Part shown: piece by piece, positions 1 to 6,950 of the stretch | How the letters are laid out: the number at the start of each line of letters is the position of its first letter | Position numbering within the stretch: position 1 is the first letter of the stretch | DNA from: Anaerolineales bacterium UBA4826 | GTDB lineage: Bacteria; Chloroflexota; Anaerolineae; UBA4142 | Direction: 5' to 3' | DNA: 9,845 nucleotides | NCBI GenBank assembly: GCA_002400365.1 | Contig: DHFK01000168.1 | Span: 8,733 to 18,577 of the forward strand | Notes under the pieces: generated by a model | Database searches by the model: none | The model's input: only the letters and a program-made list of their open reading frames with translations | Told to the model about the DNA's origin: nothing | Translations under genes and position numbers: made by a program

Positions 1-1337
1 TCAAAGTACCGATTCCACTCCCACTGGCTGACCTGCAAGCGGTACTCGTCCCACTCGCGGCGCTTGGCGCGCACAAAGCCACTGTAGGCATGCTCGCCCA
101 ACGCATCGCGCAAGACCTCGTCTTTCTCCAATTCGAGCAGCGCTTCATGCAGCGAACCCGGCAGGACGTTGATGCCGCGCTCGCGCAGGTCGTCGGCGGT
201 GAATTCGTACGCGCTCTCCTCGATCGGCGGCGGCGCCGGCAATTTGCGCTCGACGCCGTCGAGTCCGGCGGCGAGCATCACCGCCAGCATCAGATAGGGA
301 TTGCTGCTTGGATCGGGACAGCGCAATTCCATGCGGGTTGATTTTTCGCGCCCGGGCGAATAGCGCGGAATCCGCATCAGCGCGGAACGATTGATCTGCC
401 CCCAGCAGATATACACCGGCGCTTCGTAACCGGGCACCAGGCGCTTGTACGAATTGACCGTCGGCGCAACGATCGCGGCGAGCGCGCGCGCGTGCGCCAG
501 TTGCCCGGCGAGAAAACTGTACGCCAGCGGCGAAAGATGGTAACTGTCCGTGGCGTCGTAGAACAGATTGGTTTCTCCCGGCGCGTCGAACAAACTCTGG
601 TGGGTGTGCATGCCCGAGCCATTGATGCCCGCGATCGGCTTGGGCATGAACGTCGCGTACAAATCGTGCGCCTGCGCGATGGCTTTGACCGTGTACTTGA
701 AGGTCATCAGCACATCCGCGCTGGCGAGCGCATCGGCGTAGCGAAAGTTGATTTCGTGCTGACCGATCGCCACTTCGTGATGCCCGCGCTCGACTTCGAT
801 GCGGAGCGCTTCGAGCGCGAGGATGATGTCCTGGCGCACTTCGGAAGCCAGGTCGCGCGGCGAAAAATCGAAATAGCCGGCGACATCGTGCGGCGCGGGC
901 TTGGCATCGCCGTCGCCTTTGCGGAAAAGGAAAAATTCCGGCTCAGAGGCGGTAGTGTAGCGCATGCCCAACGCTTCGACGCGTTTGAGTTGGCGGCGCA
1001 GGACGCCGCGCGGATCGCCTTCGAACGGCGCGCCATCCGGCGTGTACGCGTCGCAGATGATGCGCGCCAGGCGATGATCGCCCTCCGTCCATGGCAGCAC
1101 GCGATAGGTGCTGACGTCCGGAATCATGAACATGTCGCTTTCATAGATCCGGGTAAACCCTTGCATGGACGAGCCGTCGAACCAGATGCCGTGCTCGAGC
1201 GCTTCGGCGAGTTTGTGGAGTGGAATCGTCACATTCTTGATCGAGCCAAACACGTCGGTCAACTGCAAACTGACGAACTGCACGCCATCCGCTTTCGCCT
1301 GTTCCAGAACGCGGTCTTGTGAATCAGTGAGTGCCAT
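1..1337 (-). CDS. glnA: Glutamine synthetase type I (GlnA), 3' end cut by window edge
   Basis: Makes glutamine from glutamate, ammonia and ATP; a cytoplasmic dodecamer in this family. I translated 445 residues from ATG at 1337. Visible landmarks are the DGSS/GFTRIYESD segment with Arg63 (equivalent to the feedback-inhibition Arg62 of Bacillus subtilis GS), metal-binding EPEFFLF (132-138), NGSGMHTH (239-246, nucleotide and glutamate site), the GYEAP flap with Glu305, and RCPDPSSNPY beginning at Arg339. The length, with no extra insert, fits GSI-alpha. The last visible residues are RYF, followed by two bases of another codon, so only a few C-terminal residues are missing; the TCA at positions 1-3 is out of frame. 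The start is supported by AGGAGG just upstream. It has its own promoter and a leader hairpin. The assignment is nearly certain. The GSI-alpha subtype is an inference from length and flap sequence. Confidence 0.97.
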   Translation of the reverse strand, partial: MALTDSQDRVLEQAKADGVQFVSLQLTDVFGSIKNVTIPLHKLAEALEHGIWFDGSSMQGFTRIYESDMFMIPDVSTYRVLPWTEGDHRLARIICDAYTPDGAPFEGDPRGVLRRQLKRVEALGMRYTTASEPEFFLFRKGDGDAKPAPHDVAGYFDFSPRDLASEVRQDIILALEALRIEVERGHHEVAIGQHEINFRYADALASADVLMTFKYTVKAIAQAHDLYATFMPKPIAGINGSGMHTHQSLFDAPGETNLFYDATDSYHLSPLAYSFLAGQLAHARALAAIVAPTVNSYKRLVPGYEAPVYICWGQINRSALMRIPRYSPGREKSTRMELRCPDPSSNPYLMLAVMLAAGLDGVERKLPAPPPIEESAYEFTADDLRERGINVLPGSLHEALLELEKDEVLRDALGEHAYSGFVRAKRREWDEYRLQVSQWEWNRYF

Positions 1338-1400
1338 TTCTTCCTCCTGTGGTTTTTTGACGCATCACGGCATCCACTTCACACATCGCGGTATGAAGAA

Positions 1401-1433
1401 AGCCAGAGAAAGCGCGACGCGCCTTCTCTGGCT
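1401..1433 (-). terminator. Strong hairpin: terminator-like or glnA leader stem-loop
   Basis: Read on the minus strand, AGCCAGAGAA pairs perfectly with TTCTCTGGCT. The stem continues through one G-U pair and GCGC/GCGC to a 3-nt loop, about 15 pairs in all, followed by a short pyrimidine tail (TTCTTC). By structure it could terminate read-through from the isocitrate dehydrogenase gene. However, it lies downstream of the glnA promoter at 1444-1471 and starts about three bases after the likely transcription start. It could therefore be a 5' stabilising stem-loop or an attenuator of glnA. The U-tract is imperfect, so terminator strength is uncertain. Confidence 0.65.
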
Positions 1434-1443
1434 GTTGGCGCGC

Positions 1444-1471
1444 ATTCTATGCCAAAACGCACGCGTGTCAA
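1444..1471 (-). promoter_or_regulatory. Sigma-70-type promoter of glnA
   Basis: On the minus strand a perfect -35 TTGACA (1466-1471) is followed after 16 bp by TAGAAT (1444-1449), five of six matches to the -10 consensus. It lies 10 bp past the stop codon of the isocitrate dehydrogenase gene. The transcription start is expected near A1436, giving a leader of about 100 nt before the glnA ATG. Confidence 0.8.
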
Positions 1472-1480
1472 CTTGCGCGC

Positions 1481-2563
1481 CTAGTTCATCTTGGCGATGA
1501 TCGCGTCCGCCATTTCTTTGGTCCCGACGGCGGTCGGATCATTGCGATCGGCTTTCATGTCGTACGTCACCGACTTGCCTTCGGCGATGACCGCCGCGAC
1601 CGCGTTCTCCACGCGGCGCGCGGCATCCGCTTCGCCCAGATAGTCGAGCATCATCATGCCAGCCAGAATGAGCGCGGTCGGATTGACCTTGTTCATGCCC
1701 TTGTACTTGGGCGCGGAGCCGTGGACGGCTTCGAACATCGCGCCCTTTTCGCCGATGTTCGCGCCGGGCGCGACGCCCAAGCCGCCGACCAAGCCCGCGC
1801 ACAGGTCGGAGAGAATATCGCCGTAGAGATTGGGACACATCAGCGTATCGTACAACTCGGGCTTTTGCACCAACTGCATGCACATATTGTCCACGAGCAT
1901 TTCTTCGTACTGGAGGTCGGGATACTCTTTGGCAACCTCGCGGCAGACCGCATAGTACAAGCCGTCGGTGTACTTCATGATATTCGCTTTGGCGATCGCC
2001 GTGACCTTTTTGCGCTTGTGCTTGCGCGCATAGTCGAAACAGAACTTGGCAAAGCGGCGGGTCCCGGTGACCGAAATCGGCTTGATCGAAACGCCGGCAT
2101 CGTCGAAAATTTTGGCGCTGGCTTGCTTGCTGCGGATCCAATGGATCAGTTCCTTGGTTTCCGGTCGGCCCATCTCGAATTCGATGCCGGCGTACAAGTC
2201 CTCCGTATTCTCGCGGAACATGATCAAGTCAACATTCTGATAGCGCGAGCGCACGCCGGGATACCATTTGCAGGGTCGCACGTTCGCAAACTGATCGAAT
2301 TCCTTGCGAATCGCCACGTTCACGCTGCGAAAGCCGGTGCCGATCGGCGTGGTGATCGGCGCTTTGTACGCCACGCGCGTCCGCCGGATGGATTCGAGCA
2401 CCGCATCCGGCAGCGGCGTGCCGTACTTTTCTAGCACGTCCACGCCCGCATCCTGGACGTCCCAGTTGAATTTTACGCCGGTCGCTTCCAGCACGCGGCG
2501 CGCCGCTGCCATCAGTTCGGGGCCAACGCCGTCGCCGCGAATCAAAGTAACATCGTGAACCAT
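1481..2563 (-). CDS. icd: Isocitrate dehydrogenase (IDH/IPMDH family)
   Basis: Oxidative decarboxylation of isocitrate to 2-oxoglutarate in the TCA cycle. I use ATG at 2563 (360 aa) rather than TTG three bases upstream, because GAGAGGAAGG is better spaced for the ATG. Residues below count from the TTG, so subtract one for the ATG protein. Isocitrate-type substrate residues match E. coli IDH: Ser81 and Asn83 in SVNVAIR, Arg87, Arg97, Arg118, Tyr125, Lys193, and metal Asp226, Asp250 and Asp254. These argue against isopropylmalate dehydrogenase. In the cofactor loop, HGSAPKYKG followed by NKVNP gives Lys287, Tyr288 and Val294, with Tyr335 in VTYD. These match the NADP-type Lys344/Tyr345/Val351/Tyr391 of E. 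coli, but the Arg395 position looks like Ala. NADP preference is therefore likely but not proven. The protein is short, like NAD-IDH subunits. It is the last gene of the mdh-M16-M16-solenoid run, 23 bp after the solenoid gene. Confidence 0.93.
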   Translation of the reverse strand: MVHDVTLIRGDGVGPELMAAARRVLEATGVKFNWDVQDAGVDVLEKYGTPLPDAVLESIRRTRVAYKAPITTPIGTGFRSVNVAIRKEFDQFANVRPCKWYPGVRSRYQNVDLIMFRENTEDLYAGIEFEMGRPETKELIHWIRSKQASAKIFDDAGVSIKPISVTGTRRFAKFCFDYARKHKRKKVTAIAKANIMKYTDGLYYAVCREVAKEYPDLQYEEMLVDNMCMQLVQKPELYDTLMCPNLYGDILSDLCAGLVGGLGVAPGANIGEKGAMFEAVHGSAPKYKGMNKVNPTALILAGMMMLDYLGEADAARRVENAVAAVIAEGKSVTYDMKADRNDPTAVGTKEMADAIIAKMN

Positions 2564-2586
2564 CAAACCTTCCTCTCTATGTGCGT

Positions 2587-3210
2587 TTATCGTCGCTTCG
2601 CCCGCGCGAGCAAGCCCATGACGACGCCTGCCGCGAGACCAAAGACCAACGCGCCGCGCCGGTCGAACAGCGTGCGCACGTTGCCATTCACTTGACGCGC
2701 AATCACAAACCCGGCAAAGCCGTTCTGCATTTCGATGCGCTGCGCCGCCATCACCGCCGCGCCGCCCTGCTCCACGCGAATAGACTCGCGCGCGAGCATG
2801 TATTGCGCGCCGCCGGCGTCAACGGTGATGTTCGTTCCCATGATCGCCACCGCGCCGCCGGAGGACACCTGCGCGTTTTCCGCCTGCGCCAGCATCACGC
2901 CGCCCTGCGTCACTTGAATCTCTTCCGCTTGCGCGCGCACGATGCCCCCTTGCTTCAGCGTGACCGAATCGGCGGTCAAGTCTACGACGCCGCCCTGGTT
3001 TAGCGTAACTGTTTTGGCTTTGATGGTGTTCGCGCCGCCTTGGGTCAGGACAACCGCGTCCGCCTTGATGTCGCGCGCGGAACCTGACGTAATGGACACT
3101 TCCCGCGCGGAAACGTCGTTGACGCTTGCGTTTTCGAGTTCGACGCGCGCGCGTTCAAATTCCTCCGCCGCCTTCTTGCGGCGCGGCGCGCGTTTCTTCG
3201 TCTCAGCCAT
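2587..3210 (-). CDS. Unrecognised protein: 15-residue GG repeats (predicted beta-solenoid) with C-terminal membrane anchor
   Basis: I do not recognise a named family. The start at ATG 3210 (207 aa) is chosen because GAGGAGG lies five bases upstream. An in-frame ATG at 3252 lacks such a site and falls inside a 7-nt repeat. Residues 1-28 are highly charged (KKRAPRRKK, then EEFERARVELE). Residues 45-164 form eight successive units, seven of 15 residues and one of 16, mostly ending in QGG or a similar G pair, with pattern A-x-x-h-x-A-x-x-V-x-h-x-Q-G-G; a ninth degenerate unit precedes them. The regular period with alternating hydrophobics suggests a small beta-helix, bactofilin-like in idea, though I cannot align it to bactofilin. 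After a DRRG turn, residues 187-201 are hydrophobic and glycine-rich, ending in RAKRR, like a single tail anchor with a positive cytoplasmic end. It lies between an M16 peptidase gene and isocitrate dehydrogenase in the same operon. Function unknown. Confidence 0.8.
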   Translation of the reverse strand: MAETKKRAPRRKKAAEEFERARVELENASVNDVSAREVSITSGSARDIKADAVVLTQGGANTIKAKTVTLNQGGVVDLTADSVTLKQGGIVRAQAEEIQVTQGGVMLAQAENAQVSSGGAVAIMGTNITVDAGGAQYMLARESIRVEQGGAAVMAAQRIEMQNGFAGFVIARQVNGNVRTLFDRRGALVFGLAAGVVMGLLARAKRR

Positions 3211-3248
3211 TAGTACCTCCTCGCCGGCAACCTGTGTCCCGTGTTCGG

Positions 3249-3297
3249 TCATTGATTACTGAATACCGATCACTGAACACTGCTTACTGAGCGCTGT
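3249..3297. repeat. 7-nt tandem repeat (TTACTGA type), seven degenerate units
   Basis: On the plus strand the sequence divides into seven consecutive heptamers: TCATTGA, TTACTGA, ATACCGA, TCACTGA, ACACTGC, TTACTGA and GCGCTGT. Two units are identical and the others differ from them by one to four bases. The array spans the 3' end of the M16 partner gene, whose TAA stop is the first three bases of one TTACTGA unit (read in reverse), and the gap before the solenoid gene. Such heptamers resemble the short tandem repeats known from cyanobacteria. A phylum-specific link is my inference. Confidence 0.75.
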
Positions 3298-4567
3298 TTA
3301 CCGGTCCCGCTATCGCCAGCGCATAGTTCTCGACCTGGGCATATTTCTGCGCGACCGCGAGAATTTGCTCCGGGGTGATCGCGCGGATGATGTTTGGATA
3401 GCGCTGCAAATAGTCCAAGCCCAGTCCGAATAGTTCGACGTCGCCCAAGGTGGCGGCGACGCCCTCGTTCGTCTCCAAGCGCAGCGCGAGCGATCCCGTG
3501 ACAAAATCGCGCGCTTCGCTCAATTCATCTTGGGTAACTGGCGCGGAACGCAACCGCTTGATTTCGGCGACGATCCCCTCCACCGCGCGGTCGAGGTTGT
3601 TGGGATTGACCCCCGCGCGCACCGCCCAAGGTCCCGCGCCCAGGTTCGCCTCCACGCTGCTAAAGACATAGTACGCCAAGCCCTGCTTGTCGCGCACCTC
3701 CGCGCCCAGACGCCCATAGAGACCGAGCCGCCCAAAAATCAAGTCGCCGAGACTCAGCGCGTAGAAATCCGGATCGGTCCGCGACAGGGCGGGATAGCCC
3801 AGGACGATGTCGGCTTGCGTCTTGCCCGCGAGTGGAATTTCTTTGCGTAGGATTTGTTTGAGTTTAGGCGCGTTCGGAATGACGTGCGCTTGAGCCGCGC
3901 CCTTGACCTTCCACTTGCCCAACTTGCGCTCGATCTTCTCGATGGCTTGGCTGGCGCGCACGTCACCCACGACGACGAGCGCCGCCACCTCCGGACGAAA
4001 GTACCGCGCGTGAAAGTCCGCGAGCGCTTTAAGAGTCAGACGTTTAACCGTCTCGGCGCGACCATCCGAAAGCCGATGATACGGATGCGTCGCCGGGAAG
4101 CACGCCGCGCGAAACTCGCGGTAGGCGACGTGCTGGGTGTCCTGGTCTGCTTCGCGCAGATCGGTGAGGAGTTCGTTGCGCAGTTTCTCGGTCTCCACCC
4201 GCGGAAACGTCGGATGCAGCAGCACGTCGGCGACGATGTCCAGCAGCCGGTCGAAATCTTCGACCAACGCCTTGCCGCTGAAACCAATCGTCTCCATGCC
4301 TGCGCCGATGCCAAAGGACATGCCGTTCTGGTCCAGTTCGTCGTTCAATTTCTGGAAGGTGCGCTTGCGCGTGCCGCGCTGCAGCGCGGCGGTCGCGAAA
4401 TGCGCCAAGCCGCTTGTCTTGTCGGTGTCGTACAATCCGCCGGCGCGGATTCGCCCGCGCAGCGTCACCGACGCGTTGTTCGGATTGTCTTTCACCAAGA
4501 CGACCAAGCCATTGTCGAGCGTCGCGCGCGTGATGGTTTCAGGGGTGATCGGAAGTGAGTTAGCCAT
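3284..4567 (-). CDS. M16 (pitrilysin) family protein, non-catalytic R/Y subunit
   Basis: A 427-residue M16 domain pair, cytoplasmic by absence of a signal peptide. In place of the inverted zinc motif HxxEH it has HFATA (56-60): the first His is kept, while the Glu and second His are Thr and Ala. By hand alignment the distal zinc Glu position is Leu137. It should not hold catalytic zinc. The C-terminal domain keeps the family's substrate-binding pair as Arg292 and Tyr299 in EVRDKQGLAYYV, and HPYHR (161-165) is conserved. Its ATG is separated from the stop of the catalytic M16 gene by only six bases (all G), so the two are translationally coupled and probably form a heterodimer, as known for split M16 proteases and mitochondrial processing peptidase. 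The peptide substrate cannot be told. Family call is firm; partner role is inferred. Confidence 0.92.
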   Translation of the reverse strand: MANSLPITPETITRATLDNGLVVLVKDNPNNASVTLRGRIRAGGLYDTDKTSGLAHFATAALQRGTRKRTFQKLNDELDQNGMSFGIGAGMETIGFSGKALVEDFDRLLDIVADVLLHPTFPRVETEKLRNELLTDLREADQDTQHVAYREFRAACFPATHPYHRLSDGRAETVKRLTLKALADFHARYFRPEVAALVVVGDVRASQAIEKIERKLGKWKVKGAAQAHVIPNAPKLKQILRKEIPLAGKTQADIVLGYPALSRTDPDFYALSLGDLIFGRLGLYGRLGAEVRDKQGLAYYVFSSVEANLGAGPWAVRAGVNPNNLDRAVEGIVAEIKRLRSAPVTQDELSEARDFVTGSLALRLETNEGVAATLGDVELFGLGLDYLQRYPNIIRAITPEQILAVAQKYAQVENYALAIAGPVNSAQ

Positions 4568-4573
4568 GGGGGG

Positions 4574-5890
4574 TCATCTCCGCACACGCTGGGATGTGCG
4601 GCGCGCTTTGCGTCGCACGTTATCATCTGTCGGAATGAACCAGCCGACAGTACGATTCGTCTCCGCAAGGTATTTCGCGGCGACGCGCGTCACATCCGCC
4701 TTGGTCACTCGCATCAGATTGTCGAGAAATGTCCCGTACGCTTTGTACGACGAGACGACTTGCCACTGCCCTAGCCAGTAACCGAGGTTCATCACGCCAT
4801 CGGTCGCGTACACGAACTGCGACCTGGCTTGCTTGATGACCTTGTCCAGTTCTTCGTCGGTTACCGGCTTGGTCGCGATCTTGTCCAGTTCGGCAAAGAG
4901 CGCGCGCTCGACGCGCTCGATCGGCACGCCGGGACGCACCGTCGCCGCGACGTCAAGCGTGCCTGGGTCAATCGTCGCGCGGAAACTGCAATCCACATCC
5001 ACCGCGAGTCCGGTCGCGACCAACGCGCGGTACAAGCGCGCCGACCGCCCCGGACTGCCGCCGCCGGAAAAACTCATGCTGCCGACGCCGTCCAAGACGC
5101 CGCAAAGAACAAAGAGCGGAAAAAAGTCTGGGTCGGTCGCTTGGGGGACGTGATACGCGGCGTGCCAGTACTTGGCTGGACCCGGACGCCGGACCTTGAC
5201 GCGGCGCTCGCCTTCTTGCGGCGGCTCGACGCTTGTCACTGGCGTCGGCGCGCCGCCGCGCGGGAGCGCGCCAAAGGCATCGGCGATCTTGGCGAGCAGC
5301 GCGTCGGCGTTGAAATCGCCGGCGGCGACGATGATCGCATTGTTGGGCGCATAGTGCTTTTTGTAATGCGCGTAGAGATCGTCGCGCGTCATGGTTTGCA
5401 GATCCACCTTCCAGCCGATCGTGTCGTGATGGTACGAATGGACTTTGAAGGCGGTCGCCTGCACTTCCTCGCTGAGCCAAAAGCGCGGCTCGTTCTCCGC
5501 GCCCTCGCGCTCGGAGATGATGACCGTGCGTTCGCTGGCGACTTCGTCCGGATCGAACAGCGCGTTCACCATCCGGTCGGACTCGATCCGCAACGCGAGC
5601 TCAAGGCGATCGCTCGGCAGCGTCTCAAAGTACGCGGTATAGTCCGCCGACGTGAACGCGTTGTCCACGCCGCCGTTGCGATTGACCAGGTGCATGATCT
5701 CGCCTTTGGCGAGCGTCGGCGTTCCCTTGAACATCATGTGCTCGACCCAGTGCGAAACGCCGGTAATGCCCGGCACTTCATTGCGCGAGCCGACGCGATA
5801 CCACACCCAGAACGTCGCGACCGGCGCGGTCCGCACCGGCGCGAGCAAAACCATCAGTCCGTTGTCGAGATGTTCTTCGCGAATCTCCAA
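4574..5890 (-). CDS. M16 (pitrilysin) family zinc peptidase, catalytic subunit
   Basis: A 438-residue zinc peptidase subunit without a signal peptide. The inverted zinc motif HWVEH (His47, Glu50, His51) is followed by FKGT and, 76 residues on, by Glu127 in IISEREGAENEP, the third zinc ligand. In the C-terminal domain the usual R/Y pair is missing: where relatives have LRxxxGLAY, this has LVATGLAVD (290-298). The downstream partner supplies it. The start codon is TTG at 5890: GGAGG lies seven bases upstream, an in-frame TAG stops four bases beyond the start, and the next ATG would remove the first beta-strand. It follows mdh after 17 bp in the same operon. The C-terminus is very basic (RRKARRTSQRVRR). 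Substrates are unknown; the family degrades peptides or processes leaders. Family and catalytic status are firm. Confidence 0.95.
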   Translation of the reverse strand: MEIREEHLDNGLMVLLAPVRTAPVATFWVWYRVGSRNEVPGITGVSHWVEHMMFKGTPTLAKGEIMHLVNRNGGVDNAFTSADYTAYFETLPSDRLELALRIESDRMVNALFDPDEVASERTVIISEREGAENEPRFWLSEEVQATAFKVHSYHHDTIGWKVDLQTMTRDDLYAHYKKHYAPNNAIIVAAGDFNADALLAKIADAFGALPRGGAPTPVTSVEPPQEGERRVKVRRPGPAKYWHAAYHVPQATDPDFFPLFVLCGVLDGVGSMSFSGGGSPGRSARLYRALVATGLAVDVDCSFRATIDPGTLDVAATVRPGVPIERVERALFAELDKIATKPVTDEELDKVIKQARSQFVYATDGVMNLGYWLGQWQVVSSYKAYGTFLDNLMRVTKADVTRVAAKYLAETNRTVGWFIPTDDNVRRKARRTSQRVRR

Positions 5891-5911
5891 TCTCTAACCT
5901 CCAACTTCTAA
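5884..5911. repeat. 7-nt tandem repeat (TTRGARR type), four units, forming the mdh stop and the M16 ribosome site and start
   Basis: On the minus strand four consecutive heptamers read TTAGAAG, TTGGAGG, TTAGAGA, TTGGAGA; the next, TTCGCGA, is a weaker match. The first contains the TAG stop of mdh, the second the GGAGG Shine-Dalgarno, the third an in-frame TAG, and the fourth begins with the TTG start codon of the catalytic M16 gene. The whole intergenic gap is therefore repeat sequence. This also explains the TTG start. Confidence 0.75.
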
Positions 5912-6849
5912 ATCCCCATTACCTTGTTCAACGCGCGCACCGCTTCGCCCGATTTTTGCAGCGCGGCTAGTTCTTCCGCGTTGAGATTCAGTTTGACGAT
6001 TTCCGCGATGCCCTGTGCGCCGAGTTTCACCGGCACGCCGGCGTACACGCCGCGGATGCCGTACTCGCCTTCCAGGTACGCGATGCACGGCAGAATCTTT
6101 TTCTTGTCGCACAGGATCGCGTCCACCATTTCCGCGACCGCCGCGCTCGGCGCGTAGAACGCCGAACCGGTCTTGAGCAAATTCACGATCTCCGCGCCGC
6201 CATCGCGCGTGCGTTTGACGAGCGCATCAATTTTTTCTTTCGACAAGAGTTCGGTCAGCGGCACGCCGGCGACGGTCGTGTAGCGCGGCAGCGGGACCAT
6301 CTGGTCGCCGTGCGCGCCCAGGACGTACGCATCCACGTTCTGCACCGATACGCCCAACTCCATCGCGACGAACGCGCGAAAGCGCGCGCTGTCCAGCACG
6401 CCGGCTTGACCGATGACGCGCGGCTTTGGAAACTTGGTCACATGCCCCATCAGTTGTGTCATCGCATCCACCGGATTCGTCACGACGATCACGATGGCGT
6501 TCGGCGCGTGTTTGGCGATCTGCTCTGCCCAACCGCCCACGATCTTCTGGTTCGTCAAGATCAAATCATCGCGACTCATTCCCGGCTTGCGCGCGATGCC
6601 GGCGGTCATTACGACGATATCTGATCCGCCGATTTTTTCATAGCCCACGCCATCCTTGATGGTGATGCCGCCGACGTGCGCGTCGTAGCCGACGATGGGT
6701 CCGGCTTCGACCAAGTCCAGCGCTTTGCCTTCCGCAAGGAATTCGATCACATCGGCAATCACCACATCCGCGTAATTGCGTTCCGCCAGGCGCTGGGCTG
6801 TCGTTGCGCCGACAAAGCCCGCGCCCACCACGGTAATTTTCTTTCGCAT
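5908..6849 (-). CDS. mdh: Malate dehydrogenase (LDH-like, NAD-dependent)
   Basis: Interconverts malate and oxaloacetate with NAD in the TCA cycle; cytoplasmic, tetrameric or dimeric in relatives. I chose the second of two adjacent ATGs (6849, 313 aa), six bases after AGGAG; the first is only three bases away. Longer in-frame starts up to 6909 would translate a palindrome. Motifs: dinucleotide loop GAGFVG (9-14), Asp33 at the end of strand two for NAD, mobile loop RKPGMSR with Arg87 and Arg93, NPVDAM (125-130), LDSARFR with Asp153 and Arg156, and catalytic His180 in GAHGDQMVPLPR. The loop residues are of malate type rather than lactate type. It closely resembles Chloroflexus-type MDH from memory. 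It heads the run mdh-M16-M16-solenoid-icd. I see no convincing promoter directly upstream, so it may be read from the citrate synthase promoter. Confidence 0.96.
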   Translation of the reverse strand: MRKKITVVGAGFVGATTAQRLAERNYADVVIADVIEFLAEGKALDLVEAGPIVGYDAHVGGITIKDGVGYEKIGGSDIVVMTAGIARKPGMSRDDLILTNQKIVGGWAEQIAKHAPNAIVIVVTNPVDAMTQLMGHVTKFPKPRVIGQAGVLDSARFRAFVAMELGVSVQNVDAYVLGAHGDQMVPLPRYTTVAGVPLTELLSKEKIDALVKRTRDGGAEIVNLLKTGSAFYAPSAAVAEMVDAILCDKKKILPCIAYLEGEYGIRGVYAGVPVKLGAQGIAEIVKLNLNAEELAALQKSGEAVRALNKVMGI

Positions 6850-6865
6850 CATGGTCTCCTGAAAT

Positions 6866-6893
6866 GTAGGACGAATTTCTAAATTCGTCCTAC
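6866..6893. repeat. Perfect palindrome, copy A, just before the mdh ribosome site
   Basis: GTAGGACGAATTT (6866-6878) and AAATTCGTCCTAC (6881-6893) are perfect 13-bp arms around a CT centre. It ends five bases before the mdh Shine-Dalgarno. A diverged copy with the same outer arms lies at 6951-6978. On the minus strand it lacks a T-tract, so it is not a standard terminator. It is probably an interspersed palindromic repeat. Confidence 0.8.
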
Positions 6894-6912
6894 GCAGCGG
6901 GTAGCACAAGAC

Positions 6913-6938
6913 GGGTCAGAAGTTTGAACTCCTGACCC
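6913..6938. repeat. Palindrome between the two GTAGGAC repeats
   Basis: GGGTCAG (6913-6919) pairs with CTGACCC (6932-6938). After one A/C mismatch, AGTT pairs with AACT around a TG centre. It shares no sequence with the flanking GTAGGAC palindromes, so it is a second type of short inverted repeat in the same 137-nt gap. Confidence 0.7.
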
Positions 6939-6950
6939 ATGCCTGAAAAC

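Noticed and set aside
492..1322. Long open frame on the plus strand opposite glnA
   Set aside because: It mirrors the coding frame of a clear glutamine synthetase in GC-rich DNA and shows no family features; antisense shadow.
3211..3252. Longer start for the solenoid protein
   Set aside because: The ATG at 3252 lies in the heptamer repeat without a ribosome site, whereas GAGGAGG immediately precedes the ATG at 3210.
4829..5911. 360-codon open frame on the plus strand opposite the catalytic M16 gene
   Set aside because: Its composition is Arg/Ala/His-rich as expected for an antisense frame, and the minus-strand M16 protein has intact catalytic motifs.
6850..6909. N-terminal extension of mdh to an upstream ATG
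   Set aside because: The extension would translate the GTAGGAC palindrome, and a good Shine-Dalgarno lies inside it, placed for the ATG at 6849.
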